Source: Eretmocerus hayati
Lineage: Eukaryota > Arthropoda > Insecta > Hymenoptera > Aphelinidae
Assembly (NCBI GenBank): GCA_029851415.1
Contig: CM056743.1
Coordinates: 70,772,186 to 70,836,185 of the forward strand
Direction of reading: 5' to 3'
Length of the DNA stretch: 64,000 nt
The notes below the pieces were generated by a model, which saw only the letters and a list, made by a program, of their open reading frames with translations, made no database searches and had not been told where the DNA came from. This document shows, in pieces, positions 1 to 14,140 of the stretch (positions within the stretch are counted from its first letter, which is position 1; each line of letters opens with the position of its first letter). Both the position numbers and the translations under genes were made by a program.

Positions 1-1022
1 GTCGCGTTATTTCCGCCGCTCGCATTAGATCATTTTGAAGATCTACTCATATTTAATAGTTCTGCATCATTCAGAAGTCTAAAAATTGCTATAGAAAGGT
101 ACTGGGAGACGCTTCTTCGTGACAAAATCACAATTTTCGACCGAACAGGGCCATAGTTCTCTCACGCCTTAGCTCGCCACAGGCGGGGCGGTTCACCGAT
201 CGGTCTGAAAATTGGATATGTGATGGATTATAATACATAGAAACATATAATTTTCGCCCGAGGCTGTGCCTATCAATGCGTCGGAGTGCCGATGATTCGT
301 TGGAGCGAACTCCGATTCTACATTTTCTCCTGTATCGCTCTTCTAATGGATGCAGCACTCGGGGCGGTGAATATTTCGTATCTGTAGAAACGACATATTA
401 TTCTACATCCAAAAACCTACAAATCTAGCCCAAGAACGATAGTGTGCTCGATTCCGCACAACGATGCGGCTTGAAATGAGAAAAGTTATTTTCGCGTAAA
501 TGGGGTCAAAAAAATCGTTTTTCGTGTAGCACACGAAAATTTCGATTCCGTTGGGATGGAAACCACGTGTAAACTGATATTTGTACCTCAAGAAATGCCT
601 ATGAGAATCGCCCCTACTACAGCCTCATATCGGTCGCGATGCGAGGCTTGTGAGGATCGACAAATGACGAAAATGAGCGTTTCGACGGTTGAGGCACATC
701 TACATTTTGTACCACAGACCTTCAGAAAACACTGTAAACCATTGAACTCATCTCTCTTCTTCTATTCCAACACCAAGGATGCCATGTATTCACATACACA
801 CGAGCCAATTAGAATTACGAAAATATGAGGGTCCCACGCAAATACATGGGAAAAACTTCTACACCCTCACAAATCCACGGCGGGGCTCCAAAATGATTTA
901 CGCAAGTATTTCATCATTGTTTGAGCATTACTTGGACCAAACAAAAGTTTATCGGAGATGTGCTGCCATTCTGGAAATTCTCGAAATTTCAAAGTCGAAA
1001 CCGCATAGTTCCTGAGATTTGC
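1..1022. other. Unique left flank, no recognisable gene
   Basis: This stretch shows no tandem periodicity and no similarity to the satellite that follows. Open frames on both strands are under 100 codons, overlap one another and carry no recognisable motif. I see no RNA gene. The change to satellite is abrupt at about 1023, where a monomer begins part-way through its unit. The 40 bases before it have only vague resemblance to the monomer. Confidence 0.6.
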
Positions 1023-2709
1023 CCGTATAACGCCACTGTGGGGTGTAGGATCTTCCAATTGATCGAAAACTCTACAAAACCTCAAGCCAAGCGCTTATGT
1101 ACCATTGGTAATAACCAAAATTCATTTCCAGTCAGCGACCTCGGCTATGGGGCCCAGAACAGGACGGAATCGAGCTTTGAGCAGCCATCTGCGCAGTTAT
1201 GACGCCACTGTGGGTTGTAGGTTGTTCCAATTGACCTCAAACTCCACCAAACTTTGGATGGAGCAGTTATATACCACTGGTGGTGCCCAGAGAATTGATT
1301 ACCAGTCAGCACCCTTGGCTATGGGGCCCAAAACAGGGCGGAATCGAGTTTCGGACATTTATCTGCGCAGTTATCTCACCCGTGTGGGTTGCAAATAGTT
1401 TCAATGGACCCGGAACTCTCCAGCACCCTAGATCAAGTGGTGACGGTCCATTACCGAAGCCCGAAGAATTTATTACCAGTCAGCACTCTCGGCTATGGGG
1501 CCCAGAACAGGACGGAATCGAGCTCTGGGCAGTCATCTGCGCAGTTATGTCGTCCGTGTGGGATGCGAACAGTTTCAATGGACCTGAATCTTTACAGAAC
1601 CGTAGACAAGTAATCACGTACCATTTCCGATGCCAAAAGAATCCATTACCAGTCAGCACCCTCGGCTATGGGCTCCAAAACACGGCGGAATCCAACTTTG
1701 AGCAGTTATCTTCGCAGTATTACTGCCACTTTGGGTTATAGGTTGTTCCGAATGACCTCAAACTCCATCAAACCTTTGATCAAGCGGTTCTGTACCACTG
1801 GCGATGCCCAGAGAATTTATCACCAGTCAGCAACCTTGGCTATGGGGCCCAAAACAGGGCGGAATCGAGCTTTGAGCAGCTATCTGCGCATCTATGACGC
1901 CTCTGTGGTATGTATGTTGTTCCAATTGACCCGGAACTCTACAGGACCCAGAAAAGTGGTTTCGTCCCATTGATGATGCCGCGATATATTATTTCCAGAC
2001 AGCACCACCGGCTATGGGGCCCAAAACAGGGCAAAATCGAGCTTCGAGCAGATTTCTGCGCAGTTATGACGCCACTGTGGGTTGTACGATAATCCAATTG
2101 ACCCAAAACTCCACGGAACCTCAGATCGAACGCTTATGTACCATCGATGATGCCCAGAGAATTCATGACCAATCAACACCCTCGGCTATGGGGCCCAAAA
2201 CAGGGCGGAATCGAGCTTTGGTCAGTTATCTGCGAGGTTATGACACCCCTGTGGGTTGCAAATAGTTTCAATGGATCCGAAACTCGACAGTACCTTAGAT
2301 TGAGTCGTTATGTATCATTGGCGATGCCCAGAGGATTTATCCCCTGTCAATACCCTCGGCTATGGGGCCCAAAACAGGGCGGAATTGAGCTTTGGGCAGT
2401 TATCTGCGCAGTTATGTCGTCCGTGTGGGTTGCAAATAGTTCCAATGGACCCGGAACTCTACAGAGCCCTAGATAAAATGGTGGCGATCCATCCCCGATG
2501 CCCAGAGTTCTCATCACCAGTCAGCACTTCCGGCTATGGGGCCCAAAACAAGACGAAATCGAGCTTTGGTCAGTTATCTTTGCAGTTATGACACCCCTGT
2601 CGGTGGCAAATAGTTTCAATGGACCCGGAAGTCTACAGAACTTCAGATCGAGTGGTTATGTACTTTCGTCGATGCCGAGAGAATTCATTATCAGTCAGCA
2701 CCCTCGGTT

Positions 2710-4930
2710 ATGGGGCCCAGAACACAGCGGAATCTAGCTTTGGGCAGTTATCTGCGCAGTTATGACGCCACTGTGGGTTGTAGGTTGTTCCAATTGACCT
2801 TAAACTCCATCGAACCTTGGGAAGATCGGTTATGTACTCTTGTTGGTGCCCAGAGAATCCATTACCAGTCAGCACCCTTGGACTATGGGGCCCAGAATAG
2901 GACGGATGCGAGTTTCGGGCAGTTACTGCGCAGCTATCTCACCCGTGTGGGTTGCAAATAGTTCCAATGGACCCGGAACTCTCCAGAACCCTATTTCAAG
3001 TAGTGACGTTCCATTCCCGATGCCCAAGGAATTCATTACCTGTCAGCAGCCTCGGCTGTGGGGTCCAAAACAGGGCGAAATCGAGCTTTGGTCAGTTATC
3101 TTTGCAGTTATGACAACCCTGTCGGTTGCCAATAGTTCCAATGGACTCGAAAGTCTACAGAACTCCAGATCAAGTGTTTATGTACTCTTGTTGATGCCCA
3201 GAGAATTCATTACCAGTCAGCACCCTCGGCTATGAGTCCCAAAACCAGACGGAATCGAGCTTTGGGCAGTTATCTGCGCAGGTATGACGCCACTGTGGGG
3301 TGTAGGATCGTCCAATTGATCCAAAACTCTACAAAACCTCAAGCCAAGCGCTTATGTACTATTGGTAATAACCAGAAAAATCATTCCCAGTAAGCACCCT
3401 CGGCTATGGGGCCCAGAACAGGACGGAATCGAGCTCTGGGCAGTCATCTGCGCAGTTATGTCGTCCGTGTGGGATGCAAATAGTTCCAGTGGACCTCAAT
3501 CTTTACAGAACCGTAGACAAGTTATCACGTACCATTCCCGATGCCAAAAGGATCCATTACCAGTCAGCGGCCTCGGCTGAGGGCTCCAAAACACGGCGGA
3601 ATCCAGCTTTGAGCAGTTATCTGCGCAGTGATGCTGTCACTGTCGGTTATAGGTTGTTCCGAATGACCTCAAACTCCATCAAACCTCAGATCAAGCGGTT
3701 ATGTACCACTGGTGATGCCCAGAGATGAAATTTCCGGACAGCACCACCGGCTATGGGGCCGATAACAGGGTGAAATCGAGCTTTGGTCAGTTATCTTTGC
3801 AGAAATGACACCCTTGTCGTTTGCCAATTGTTTCATTGGACTCGAAAGTCTACAGAACTTCAGACCAAGTGTTAATGTACTCTTGTTGATGCCCAGAGAA
3901 TTCATTACCATTCAGCACCCTCGGCTATGAGATCCAAAACAGGGCGGAATCGAGCTTTGGGCAGCTATCTGCGCAGGTATGACGCCACTGTGGGGTGTAG
4001 GAACTTCCAATTGATCCAAAACTCTACAAAACCTCAAGCCAAGCGCTCATGTACCATTGGTAATAACCAGAAAATTCATTACCAGTCAGCATCCTCGGCT
4101 ATGGGGCCCAGAACAGGACGGAATCGAGCTCTGGGCAGTCATCTGCACAGATATGTCGTCCGTGTGGGATGCGAATACTTTCAATGGACCTAAATCTCCA
4201 TAGAACCGTAGACAAGTAATCACGTACCACTTCCGATGCCAAAAGAATCCATTACCAGTCAGCACCCTCGGCTATGGGATCCAAAACACGGTGGAATCCA
4301 ACTTTGAGCAGTTATCTTCGCAGTATTGCTGCGACTGTGGGTTATAGGTTGTTCCGAAAGACCTCAAACTCCATCAAACCTCAGATCAAGCGGTTATGTA
4401 CCACTGGTGATGCCCAGAGAATTGATTACCAGTCAGCACCCTTGGCTATGGAGTCCAAAACAGGGCGGAATCGAGTTTCGGGCATTTATCTGCGCAGTTA
4501 TCTCACCCGTGTGGGTTGCAAATAGTTTCAATGGACCCGTAACTCTCCAGCACCCTAGATCGAGTAGTGATGTTCCATTCCCGATGCCCAAAGAATTCAT
4601 TACCTGTCAGCACCTTCGGCTATGGGGCCCAGAACAGGACGGAATCGAGCTCTAGGCAGTCATCTGCGCAGTTATGTCGTCCGTGTGGGATGCAAATAGT
4701 TTCAATGGACCTCAATCTCGACAGAACCGTAGACAAGTAATCACGTACCGTTTCCGAGGCCAAAAGAATCCATCACCAAACAGAACCCTCGGCTATGGGC
4801 TCCAAAACACGGCGGAATCCAACTTTGAGGAGTTATCTTCGCAGTATTGCTGCCACTGTGGGTTATAGGTCGTTCCGAATGACCTCAAACTCCATCAAAC
4901 CTTAGATTAAGCGGTTATGTACCACTGGTG
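2710..4930 (+). repeat. Segmental duplication inside array A, copy 1 (partner 8788-11008)
   Basis: This block matches 8788-11008 at a constant offset of 6078 bp, about 35 monomers minus 12 bp. Distinctive monomer variants recur in the same order in both copies, including a block with the aataaccagaaa variant and one with the ccgtagacaagt variant. The copies differ by scattered substitutions. The 2420-3590 part also matches 5197-6367 at an offset of 2777 bp, so the duplications are nested. Confidence 0.85.
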
Positions 4931-5196
4931 TTGCCGGAGAATCTATTACCAGTTAGCGCCCTCGGCGATGGGGCCCAAAACAGGGCGGAATTGAGCTTTG
5001 GGCAGTTATCTGCGCAGTTATGACGCCACTGTGGGTTTTGAGATACAAATGGACCCGAAACTGTATAAAACCTGAGATTGAGTGGTCATATACTCTTGTT
5101 GATGCCCAGATTTTCATTACCAGTCAGCACCCTCCGCTATGTGGCCCAAAACAGGGCGAAATCGAGCTTCGAGCAGATATCTGCGCAGTTATCTCA

Positions 5197-6367
5197 CCCG
5201 TGTGGGTTGCAAATAGTTCCAATGGACCCGGAACTCTACAGAGCCCTAGATGAAATAGTGACGATCCATCTCCGATGCCCAGAGTTCTCATTACCAGTCA
5301 GCACTTTCGGCTATGGGGCCCAAAACAAGACGAAATCGAGCTTTGGTCAGTTATCTTTGCAGTTATGACACCCCTGTCGGTGGCAAATAGTTTCAATGGA
5401 TCCGGAAGTCTACAGAACTTCAGATCGAGTGGTTATGTACTCTTGTCGATGCCGAGAGAATTCATTATCAGTCAGCACCCTCGGTTATGGGGCCCAGAAC
5501 AGAGCGGAATCTAGCTTTGGGCAGTTATCTGCGCAGTTATGACGCCACTGAGGGTTGTAGGTTGTTCCAATTGACCTTAAACTCCATCAAACCTTGGAAA
5601 GATCGGTTATGTACTCCTGTTGGTGCCCAGAGAATCCATTACCATTCAGCACCCTTGGACTATGGGGCCCAAAACAGGCCGGATGCGAGTTTCGGGCAGT
5701 TACTGCGCAGTTATCTCACCCGTGATGGTTGCAAATAGTTTCAATGGACCCGGAACTCTCCAGAACCCTAGTTCAAGTAGTGACGTTCCATTCCCGATGC
5801 CCAAGGAATTCATTACCAGTCAGCAGCCTCGGCTGTGGGGTCCAAAACAGGGCGAAATCGAGCTTTGGTCAGTAATCTTTGCAGTTATGACACCCCTGTC
5901 GGTTGCCAATAGTTCCAATGGACTCGAAAGTCTACAGAACTCCAGATCAAGTGTTTATGTACTCTTGTTGATGCCCAGAGAATTCATCACCAGTCAGCAC
6001 CCTCGGCTATGAGTCCCAAAACCAGGCGGAATCGAGCTTTGGGCAGTTATCTGCGCAGGTATGACTTCACTGTGGGGTGTAGGATCGTCCAATTGATCCA
6101 GAACTCTACAAAGCCTCAAGCCAAGCGCTTATGTACTATTGGTAATAACCAGAAAATTCATTCCCAGTGAGCACCCTCGGCTATGGGGCCCAGAACAGGA
6201 CGGAATCGAGCTCTGGGCAGTTATCTGCGCAGTTATGTCGTCCGTGTGGGATGCAAATAGTTCCAATGGACCTCAATCTTTACAGAACCGTAGACAAGTT
6301 ATCACGTACCATTCCCGATGCCAAAAGGATCCATTACCAGTCAGCACCCTCGGCTATGGGCTCCAAA
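5197..6367 (+). repeat. Further copy of the 2420-3590 block
   Basis: The segment matches 2420-3590 at offset 2777 bp, about 16 monomers minus 7 bp. The same order of variant monomers appears, including the word order around cttggactatggggcc and the following ggtgtaggatcgtcc variant. It gives a third copy of part of the larger duplicated block. Confidence 0.8.
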
Positions 6368-8787
6368 ACACGGCGGAATCCAGCTTTGAGCAGCTATCTG
6401 CGCAGTATTGCTGCCACTGTGGGTTCTAGGTTGTTCAGAATGACCTCAAACTCCATCAAATCTCAGATCAAAAGGTTATGTACCACTGGTGATGCCCAGA
6501 GATGAATCTTCCGGACAGCACCACCGGCTATGGGGCCCAAAACAGGGCGGAATCGAGCTTCGGGCAGATTTCTGCACAGTTATGACGCTACTGTGGGTTG
6601 TACGATAATCCAATTGACCCAAAACTCCCTAAAACCTCAGATCAAACGCTTATGTACCATTGGTGATGGCCAGAGAATTCATTACCAATCAACACCCTCG
6701 GCTATGGGGCCCAGAACAGGGCGGAATCGAGCTTTGAGCAGCCATCTGCGCAGTTATGACGCCACTGTGGGTTGTAGGTTGTTCCAATTGACCTCAAACT
6801 CCACCAAACTTTGGATGGAGCAGTTATATACCACTGGTGGTGCCCAGAGAATTGATTACCAGTCAGCACCCTTGGCTATGGGGCCCAAAACAGGGCGGAA
6901 TCGAGTTTCGGACATTTATCTGCGCAGTTATCTCACCCGTGTGGGTTGCAAATAGTTTCAATGGACCCGGAACTCTCCAGCACCCTAGATCAAGTGGTGA
7001 CGGTCCATTCCCGAAGCCCGGAGAATTTATTACCAGTCAGCACTCTCGGCTATGGGGCCCAGAACAGGACGGAATCGAGCTCTGGGCAGTCATCTGCGCA
7101 GTCATGTCGTCCGTGTGGGATGCGAACAGTTTCAATGGACCTGAATCTTTACAGAACCGTAGACAAGTAATCACGTACCATTTCCGATGCCAAAAGAATC
7201 CATTACCAGTCAGCACCCTCGGCTATGGGCTCCAAAACACGGCGGAATCCAACTTTGAGCAGTTATCTTCGCAGTATTACTGCCACTTTGGGTTATAGGT
7301 TGTTCCGAATGACCTCAAACTCCATCAAACCTTAGATCAAGCGGTTCTGTACCACTGGCGATGCCCAGAGAATTTATCACCAGTCAGCAACCTTGGCTAT
7401 GGGGCCCAAAACAGGGCGGAATCGAGCTTTGAGCAGCTATCTGCGCATCTATGACGCCTCTGTGGTATGTATGTTGTTCCAATTGACCCGGAACTCTACA
7501 GGACTCAGAAAAGTGGTTTCGTCCCATTGATGATGCCGCGATATATTATTTCCAGACGGCACCACCGGCTATGGGGCCCAAAACAGGGCAAAATCGAGCT
7601 TCGAGCAGATTTCTGCGCAGTTATGACGCCACTGTGGGTTGTACGATAATCCAATTGACCCAAAACTCCACGGAACCTCAGATCGAACGCTTCTGTACCA
7701 TCGATGATGCCAAGAGAATTCATGACCAATTAACACCCTCGGCTATGGGGCCCAAAACAGGGCGGAATCGAGCTTTGGGCAGTAATCTGCGCAGGTATAA
7801 CGCCACTGTGGGGTGTAGGATCTTCCAATTGATCGAAAACTCTACGAAACCTCAAGCCAAGCGCTTATGTACCATTGGTAATAACCAGAAAATTCATTTC
7901 CAGTCAGCGACCTCGGCTATGGGGCCCAGAACAGGACGGAATCGAGCTCTGGGCAGTCATCTGCGCAGTTATGTCGTCCGTGTGGGATGCAAATAGTTTC
8001 AATGGACCTCAATCTTCACAGAACCGTAGACAAGTAATCACGTACCATTCCCGATGCCAAAAGAATCCATTACCAGTCAGCACCCTCGGCTAAGGGCTCC
8101 AAAACAGGGCGAAATCGAGCTTTGGTCAGTTATCTGCGAGGTTATGACACCCCTGTGGGTTGCAAATAGTTTCAATGGATCCGAAACTCGACAGTACCTT
8201 AGATTGAGTCGTTATGTATCATTGGCGATGCCCAGAGGATTTATCCCCTGTCAATACCCTCGGCTATGGGGCCCAAAACAGGGCGGAATTGAGCTTTGGG
8301 CAGTTATCTGCGCAGTTATGTCGTCCGTGTGGGTTGCAAATAGTTCCAATGGACCCGGAACTCTACAGAGCCCTAGATTAAATGGTGACGATCCATCCCC
8401 GATGCCCAGAGTTCTCATTACCAGTCAGCACTTCCGGCTATGGGGCCCAAAACAAGACGAAATCGAGCTTTGGTCAGTTATCTTTGCAGTTATGACACCC
8501 CTGTCGGTGGCAAATAGTTTCAATGTACCCGGAAGTCTACAGAACTCCAGATCAAGTGTTTATGTACTCTTGTTGATGCCCAGAGAATTCATTACCAGTC
8601 AGCACCCTCGGCTATGAGTCCCAAAACCAGACGGAATCGAGCTTTGGGCAGTTATCTGCGAAGGTATGACGCCACTGTGGGGTGTAGGATCGTCCAATTG
8701 ATCCAAAACTCTACAAAACCTCAAGCCAAGCGCTTATGTACTATTGGTAATGACCAGAAAAATCATTCCCAGTAAGCACCCTCGGCT

Positions 8788-11008
8788 ATGGGGCCCAGAA
8801 CAGGACGGAATCGAGCTCTGGGCAGTTATCTGCGCAGTTATGACGCAGCTGTGGGTTGTAGGTTGTTCCAATTGACCTTAAACTCCATCGAACCTTGGGA
8901 AGATCGGTTATGTACTCCTGTTGGTGCCCAGAGAATCCATTACCAGTCAGCACCCTTGGACTATGGGGCCCAGAACAGGACGGATGCGAGTTTCGGGCAG
9001 TTACTGCGCAGCTATCTCACCCGTGTGGGTTGCAAATAGTTCCAATGGATTCGGAACTCTCCAGAACCCTAGTTTGAGTAGTGACGTTCCATTCCCGATG
9101 CCCAAGGAATTCATTACCAGTCAGCAGCCTCGGCTGTGGGGTCCAAAACAGGGCGAAATCGAGCTTTGGTCAGTTATCTTTGCAGTTATGACACCCCTGT
9201 CGGTTGCCAATAGTTCCAATGGACTCGAAAGTCTACAGAACTCCAGATCAAGTGTTTATGTACTCTTGTTGATGCCCAGAGAATTCATTACCAGTCAGCA
9301 CCCTCGGCTATGAGTCCCAAAACCAGACGGAATCGAGCTTTGGGCGGTTATCTGCGCAGGTATGACGCCACTGTGGGGTGTAGGATCGTCCAATTGATCC
9401 AAAACTCTACAAAACCTCAAGCCAAGCGCTTATGTACTATTGGTAATAACCAGAAAAATCATTCCCAGTAAGCACCCTCGGCTATGGGGCCCAGAACAGG
9501 ACGGAATCGAGCTCTGGGCAGTCATCTGCGCAGTTATGTCGTCCGTGTGGGATGCAAATAGTTCCAATGGACCTCAATCTTTACAGAACCGTAGACAAGT
9601 TATCACGTACCATTCCCGATGCCAAAAGGATCCATTACCAGTCAGCGGCCTCGGCTAAGGGCTCCAAAACACGGCGGAATCCAGCTTTGAGCAGTTATCT
9701 GCGCAGTGATGCTGTCACTGTCGGTTATAGGTTGTTCCGAATGACCTCAAACTCCATCAAACCTCAGGTCAAGCGGTTATGTACCACTGGTGATGCCCAG
9801 AGATGAAATTTCCGGACAGCACCACCGGCTATGGGGCCGAAAACAGGGTGAAATCGAGCTTTGGTCAGTTATCTTTGCACAAATGACACCCCTGTCGGTT
9901 GCCAATTGTTTCATTGGACTCGAAAGTCTACAGAACTTCAGATCAAGTGTTAATGTACTCTTGTTGATGCCCAGAGAATTCATTACCATTCAGCACCCTC
10001 GGCTATGAGATCCAAAACAGGGCGGAATCGAGCTTTGGGCAGCTATCTGCGCAGGTATGACGCCACTGTGGGGTGTAGGAACTTCCAATTGATCCAAAAC
10101 TCTACAAAACCTCAAGCCAAGCGCTCATGTACCATTGGTAATAACCAGAAAATTCATTACCAGTCAGCACCCTCGGCTATGGGGCCCAGAACAGGACGGA
10201 ATCGAGCTCTGGGCAGTCATCTGCACAGTTATGTCGTCCGTGTGGGATGCGAATACTTTCAATGGACCTAAATCTCCATAGAACCGTAGACAAGTAATCA
10301 CGTACCACTTCCGATGCCAAAAGAATCCATTACCAGTCAGCACCCTCGGCTATGGGATCCAAAACACTGTGGAATCCAACTTTGAGCAGTTATCTTCGCA
10401 GTATTGCTGCGACTGTGGGTTATAGGTTGTTCCGAAAGACCTCAAACTCCATCAAACCTCAGATCAAGCGGTTATGTACCACTGGTGATGCCCAGAGAAT
10501 TGATTACCAGTCAGCACCCTTGGCTATGGGGTCCAAAACAGGGCGGAATCGAGTTTCGGGCATTTATCTGCGCAGTTATCTCACCCGTGTGGGTTGCAAA
10601 TAGTTTCAATGGACCTGTAACTCTCCAGCACCCTAGATGGAGTAGTGATGTTCCATTCCCGATGCCCAAAGAATTCATTACCTGTCAGCACCTTCGGCTA
10701 TGGGGCCCAGAACAGGACGGAATCGAGCTCTAGGCAGTCATCTGCGCAGTTATGTCGTCCGTGTGGGATGCAAATAGTTTCAATGGACCTCAATCTCGAC
10801 AGAACCGTAGACAAGTAATCACGTACCGTTTCCGATGCCAAAAGAATTCATTACCAGTCAGCACCCTCGGCTATGGGCTCCAAAACACGGCGGAATCCAA
10901 CTTTGAGGAGTTATCTTCGCAGTATTGCTGCCACTGTGGGTTATAGGTCGTTCCGAATGACCTCAAACTCCATCAAACCTCAGATCAAGCGGTTATGTAC
11001 CACTGGTG
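8788..11008 (+). repeat. Segmental duplication inside array A, copy 2 (partner 2710-4930)
   Basis: This is the second copy of the block at offset 6078 bp. Just upstream, 6698-7747 matches 1141-2190 at offset 5557, and about 8100-8560 matches 2200-2660 at offset 5904. The changing offsets show that indels or monomer gains and losses followed the duplication, or that several exchanges took place. Confidence 0.85.
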
Positions 11009-12384
11009 ATACCCAGAGATGAAATTTCCGGACAGCACCACCGGCTATGGGGCCGAAAACAGGGTGAAATCGAGCTTTGGTCAGTTATCTTTGCAGAAAT
11101 GACACCCCTGTCGGTTGCCAATTGTTTCATTGCACTCGAAAGTCTACAGAACTTCAGATCAAGTGTGAATGTACTCTTGTTGATGCCCAGAGAATTCATT
11201 ACCATTCAGCACCCTCGGCTGTGAGATCCAAAACAGGCCGGATGCGAGTTTCGGGCAGTTATCTGCGCAGTTATCTCACCCGTGTGGGTTGCAAATAGTT
11301 TCAATGGACCCGGAACTCCCCAGAACCCTAGTCCAAGTAGTGACGTTCCATTCCCGATGCCCAAGGAATTTATTACCAGTCAGCAGCCTCGGCTATGGGG
11401 TCCAAAACAGGGCGAGATCGAGCTTTGGTCAGTTATCTTTGCAGTTATGACACCCCTGTCGGTTGCCAATAGTTCCAATGGACTCGAAAGTCTACAGACC
11501 TTCAGATCAAGTGTTTATGTACTCTTGTTGATGCCCAGAGAATTCATCACCTGTCAGCACCCTCGGCTATGGGGTCCAAAACAGGGCGAAATCGAGCTTC
11601 GGTCAGGTATCTGCGCAGTTATGACTCCCCAGTGGGTTGCAAATAGTTTCAATGGATCCGAAACTCGTTAGTACCTTAGATTGAGTCGTTATGTATCATT
11701 GGCGATGCCCAGAGGATTTATCCCCTGTCAATACCCTCGGCTATGGGGCCCAAAACAGGGCGGAATTGAGCTTTGGACAGTTATCTGCGCAGTTATGACG
11801 CCACTGTGGGTTTTGAGATAATCAAATGGACCCGAAACTGTACAAAACCTGAGATTGAGTGGTCATATACTCTTGTTGATGCCCAGATTTTCATTACCAG
11901 TCAGCACCCTCGGCTATGAGGCCCAGAACAGGACGGAATCGAGCTCTAGGCAGTCATCTGCGCAGTTATGTCGTCCGTGTGGGATGCAAATAGTTTCAAT
12001 GGACCTCAATCTCGACAGAACCGTAGACAAGTAATCACGTACCGTTTCCGATGCCAAAAGAATCCATTACCAGTCAGCACCCTCGGTTATGGGCTCCAAA
12101 ACACGGCGGAATCCAACTTTGAGCAGTTATCTTCGCAGTATTACTGCCACTTTGGGTTATAGGTTGTTCCGAATGACCTCAAACTCCATCAAACCTTAGA
12201 TCAAGCGGTTCTGTACCACTGGCGATGCCCAGAGAATCCATTACCAGTCAGCACCCTCGGCTAAGGGCTCCAAAACACGGCGGAATCCAACTTTGAGCAG
12301 TCATCTTCGCAGTATTGCTGCCACTGTGGGTTATAGGTGGTTCCGAATGACCTCAAACTCCATCAAACCTTAGATCAAGCGGTT

Positions 12385-14140
12385 ATGTACCACTGGTGTT
12401 GCCGGAGAATCTATTACCAGTTAGCGCCCTCGGCGATGGGGCCCAAAACAGGGCGGAATCGAGCTTCGAACAGTTATCTGCGCAGTTATGATGCCACTAT
12501 TGAATGTAGGATATTCCAATTGACCCGAAATATTCCAGAACTTCAGATCGAGCGGTTGTGTACCATGAGTGATGCCCAGAGGATTTATTACCAGTCAGCA
12601 GCCTTGGCTAAGGGGCCCGAAACAGGGCGAAATCGAGTGTCGGGCAGTAATCTGCCCAGTTATCTCACCCGTGTCGGTGGCAAATAGTTTCAATGGACCC
12701 GGAACTCTACAGAACCCTAGATCAAGTAGTGACGTTTCATTTACGATGCCCAAAGAATTTATTACCAGTCAGCAACCTCGGCTATGGGGTCCAAAACAGG
12801 GCGAAATCGAGCTTTGGGCAGTTATCTGCGCAGTTATGACACCACTGTGGGTTTTAAGATAATCAAATGGACCCGAAACTCTCCAGAACCTTAGATCGAG
12901 TGGGTACGTAACATTGGAGATGCCCAGAGAATTCATGACCAGTCAGCACCCTCGGCGATGGGGCCGAAAACAAGGTGAAATCGAGCTTTGGTCAGTCATC
13001 TGCGCAGTTATGACAGCCCTGTCGGTTGCAAATAGTTTCAATGGACTCGAAAGTCTACAGAACTTCGAATCAAGCGGTGATGTACTCTTGTTGATGCCCA
13101 GAGAATCCATCACCAGTCAGCACCCTCGGCTATGGGACCCAAAACAGGGCAGAATCGAGCTTTGAGCAGATATCTGCGCAGTTATGACGCCACTGTGGGT
13201 TGTGGGATGTTCCAATCGACCCAGAACTCTATAAAACCTCAGATCAAGCGCTCATGTACCATTGGTGATGCCCAGAGAATATATTACAGTCAGCACCCTC
13301 GGCTATGGGGCCCAAAACAGGGCGGAATCCAGCTTTGAGCAGTTATCTGCGCAGTTATGACGCCACTGTGGGATGTAGGTTGTTCCAATTGACCTCAAAC
13401 TCCATCAAACCTTAGATCGAGCAGTTATGTACCACTGGTGATGCCCAGAGGACTTATTACCAGCCAGCCTCCTTGGCTGTCGGGCCCAAAACAGGGCGGA
13501 ATCGAGCTTAGATCAAACATCTGCGCAGTCATGACGCAACTGTGGGTTGTAGGATGTTTCAATTTACCCGAAATCTTCCGAAACTTCAGATCGAGTGGTT
13601 GTGTACCATCGGTGATACCCAGAGGATTCATTACCAGTCAGCAACCTCGGCTAAAGGGCCCAGAAGAAGGCTTAGATCGAGTGGTTATATACCACTGGTG
13701 ATGCCCGGAGGATTTGTTACCAGCCAGCACCCTTGCCTATGGGGCCCCCAACAGGACGGCATCGAGCTTTGAACAGTTATCTGCGCAGTTATGACGCCAC
13801 TGTGGGTTGTAGGATGTCTCAATTGACCCGAAATTCTCTAGAACTTCAGATCAAGCGGTTGTATACCATGGGTGATGCCCAGAGAATTCATTACCAGTCA
13901 GCACCTTCGGCTATGGGGCCCAAAACAGGGCGAAATCGAGTTTCGGGCAGTTATCTGCGCAGTTATGTCACCCGTGTGGGTTGCAAATAGTTTCAATGGA
14001 CCCGGAACTCTCCAGAACCCTAGATCAAGTAGTGACGTTTCATTTCCGATGCCCAAAGAATTTGTTACCAGTCAGCACCCTCGGCTATGGGGCCCAAAAC
14101 ACGGCGGAATCCAGCTTTGAGCAGTTATCTGCGCAGGTAT
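12385..14140 (+). repeat. Duplicated block shared with 18362-19410
   Basis: The first part (12385-12687) matches 18362-18664 at offset 5977, and the later part (13438-13701) matches 18894-19157 at offset 5456. The difference between offsets is 521 bp, close to three monomers (522). Three monomers were therefore lost from the right copy or gained in the left one. Confidence 0.75.
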
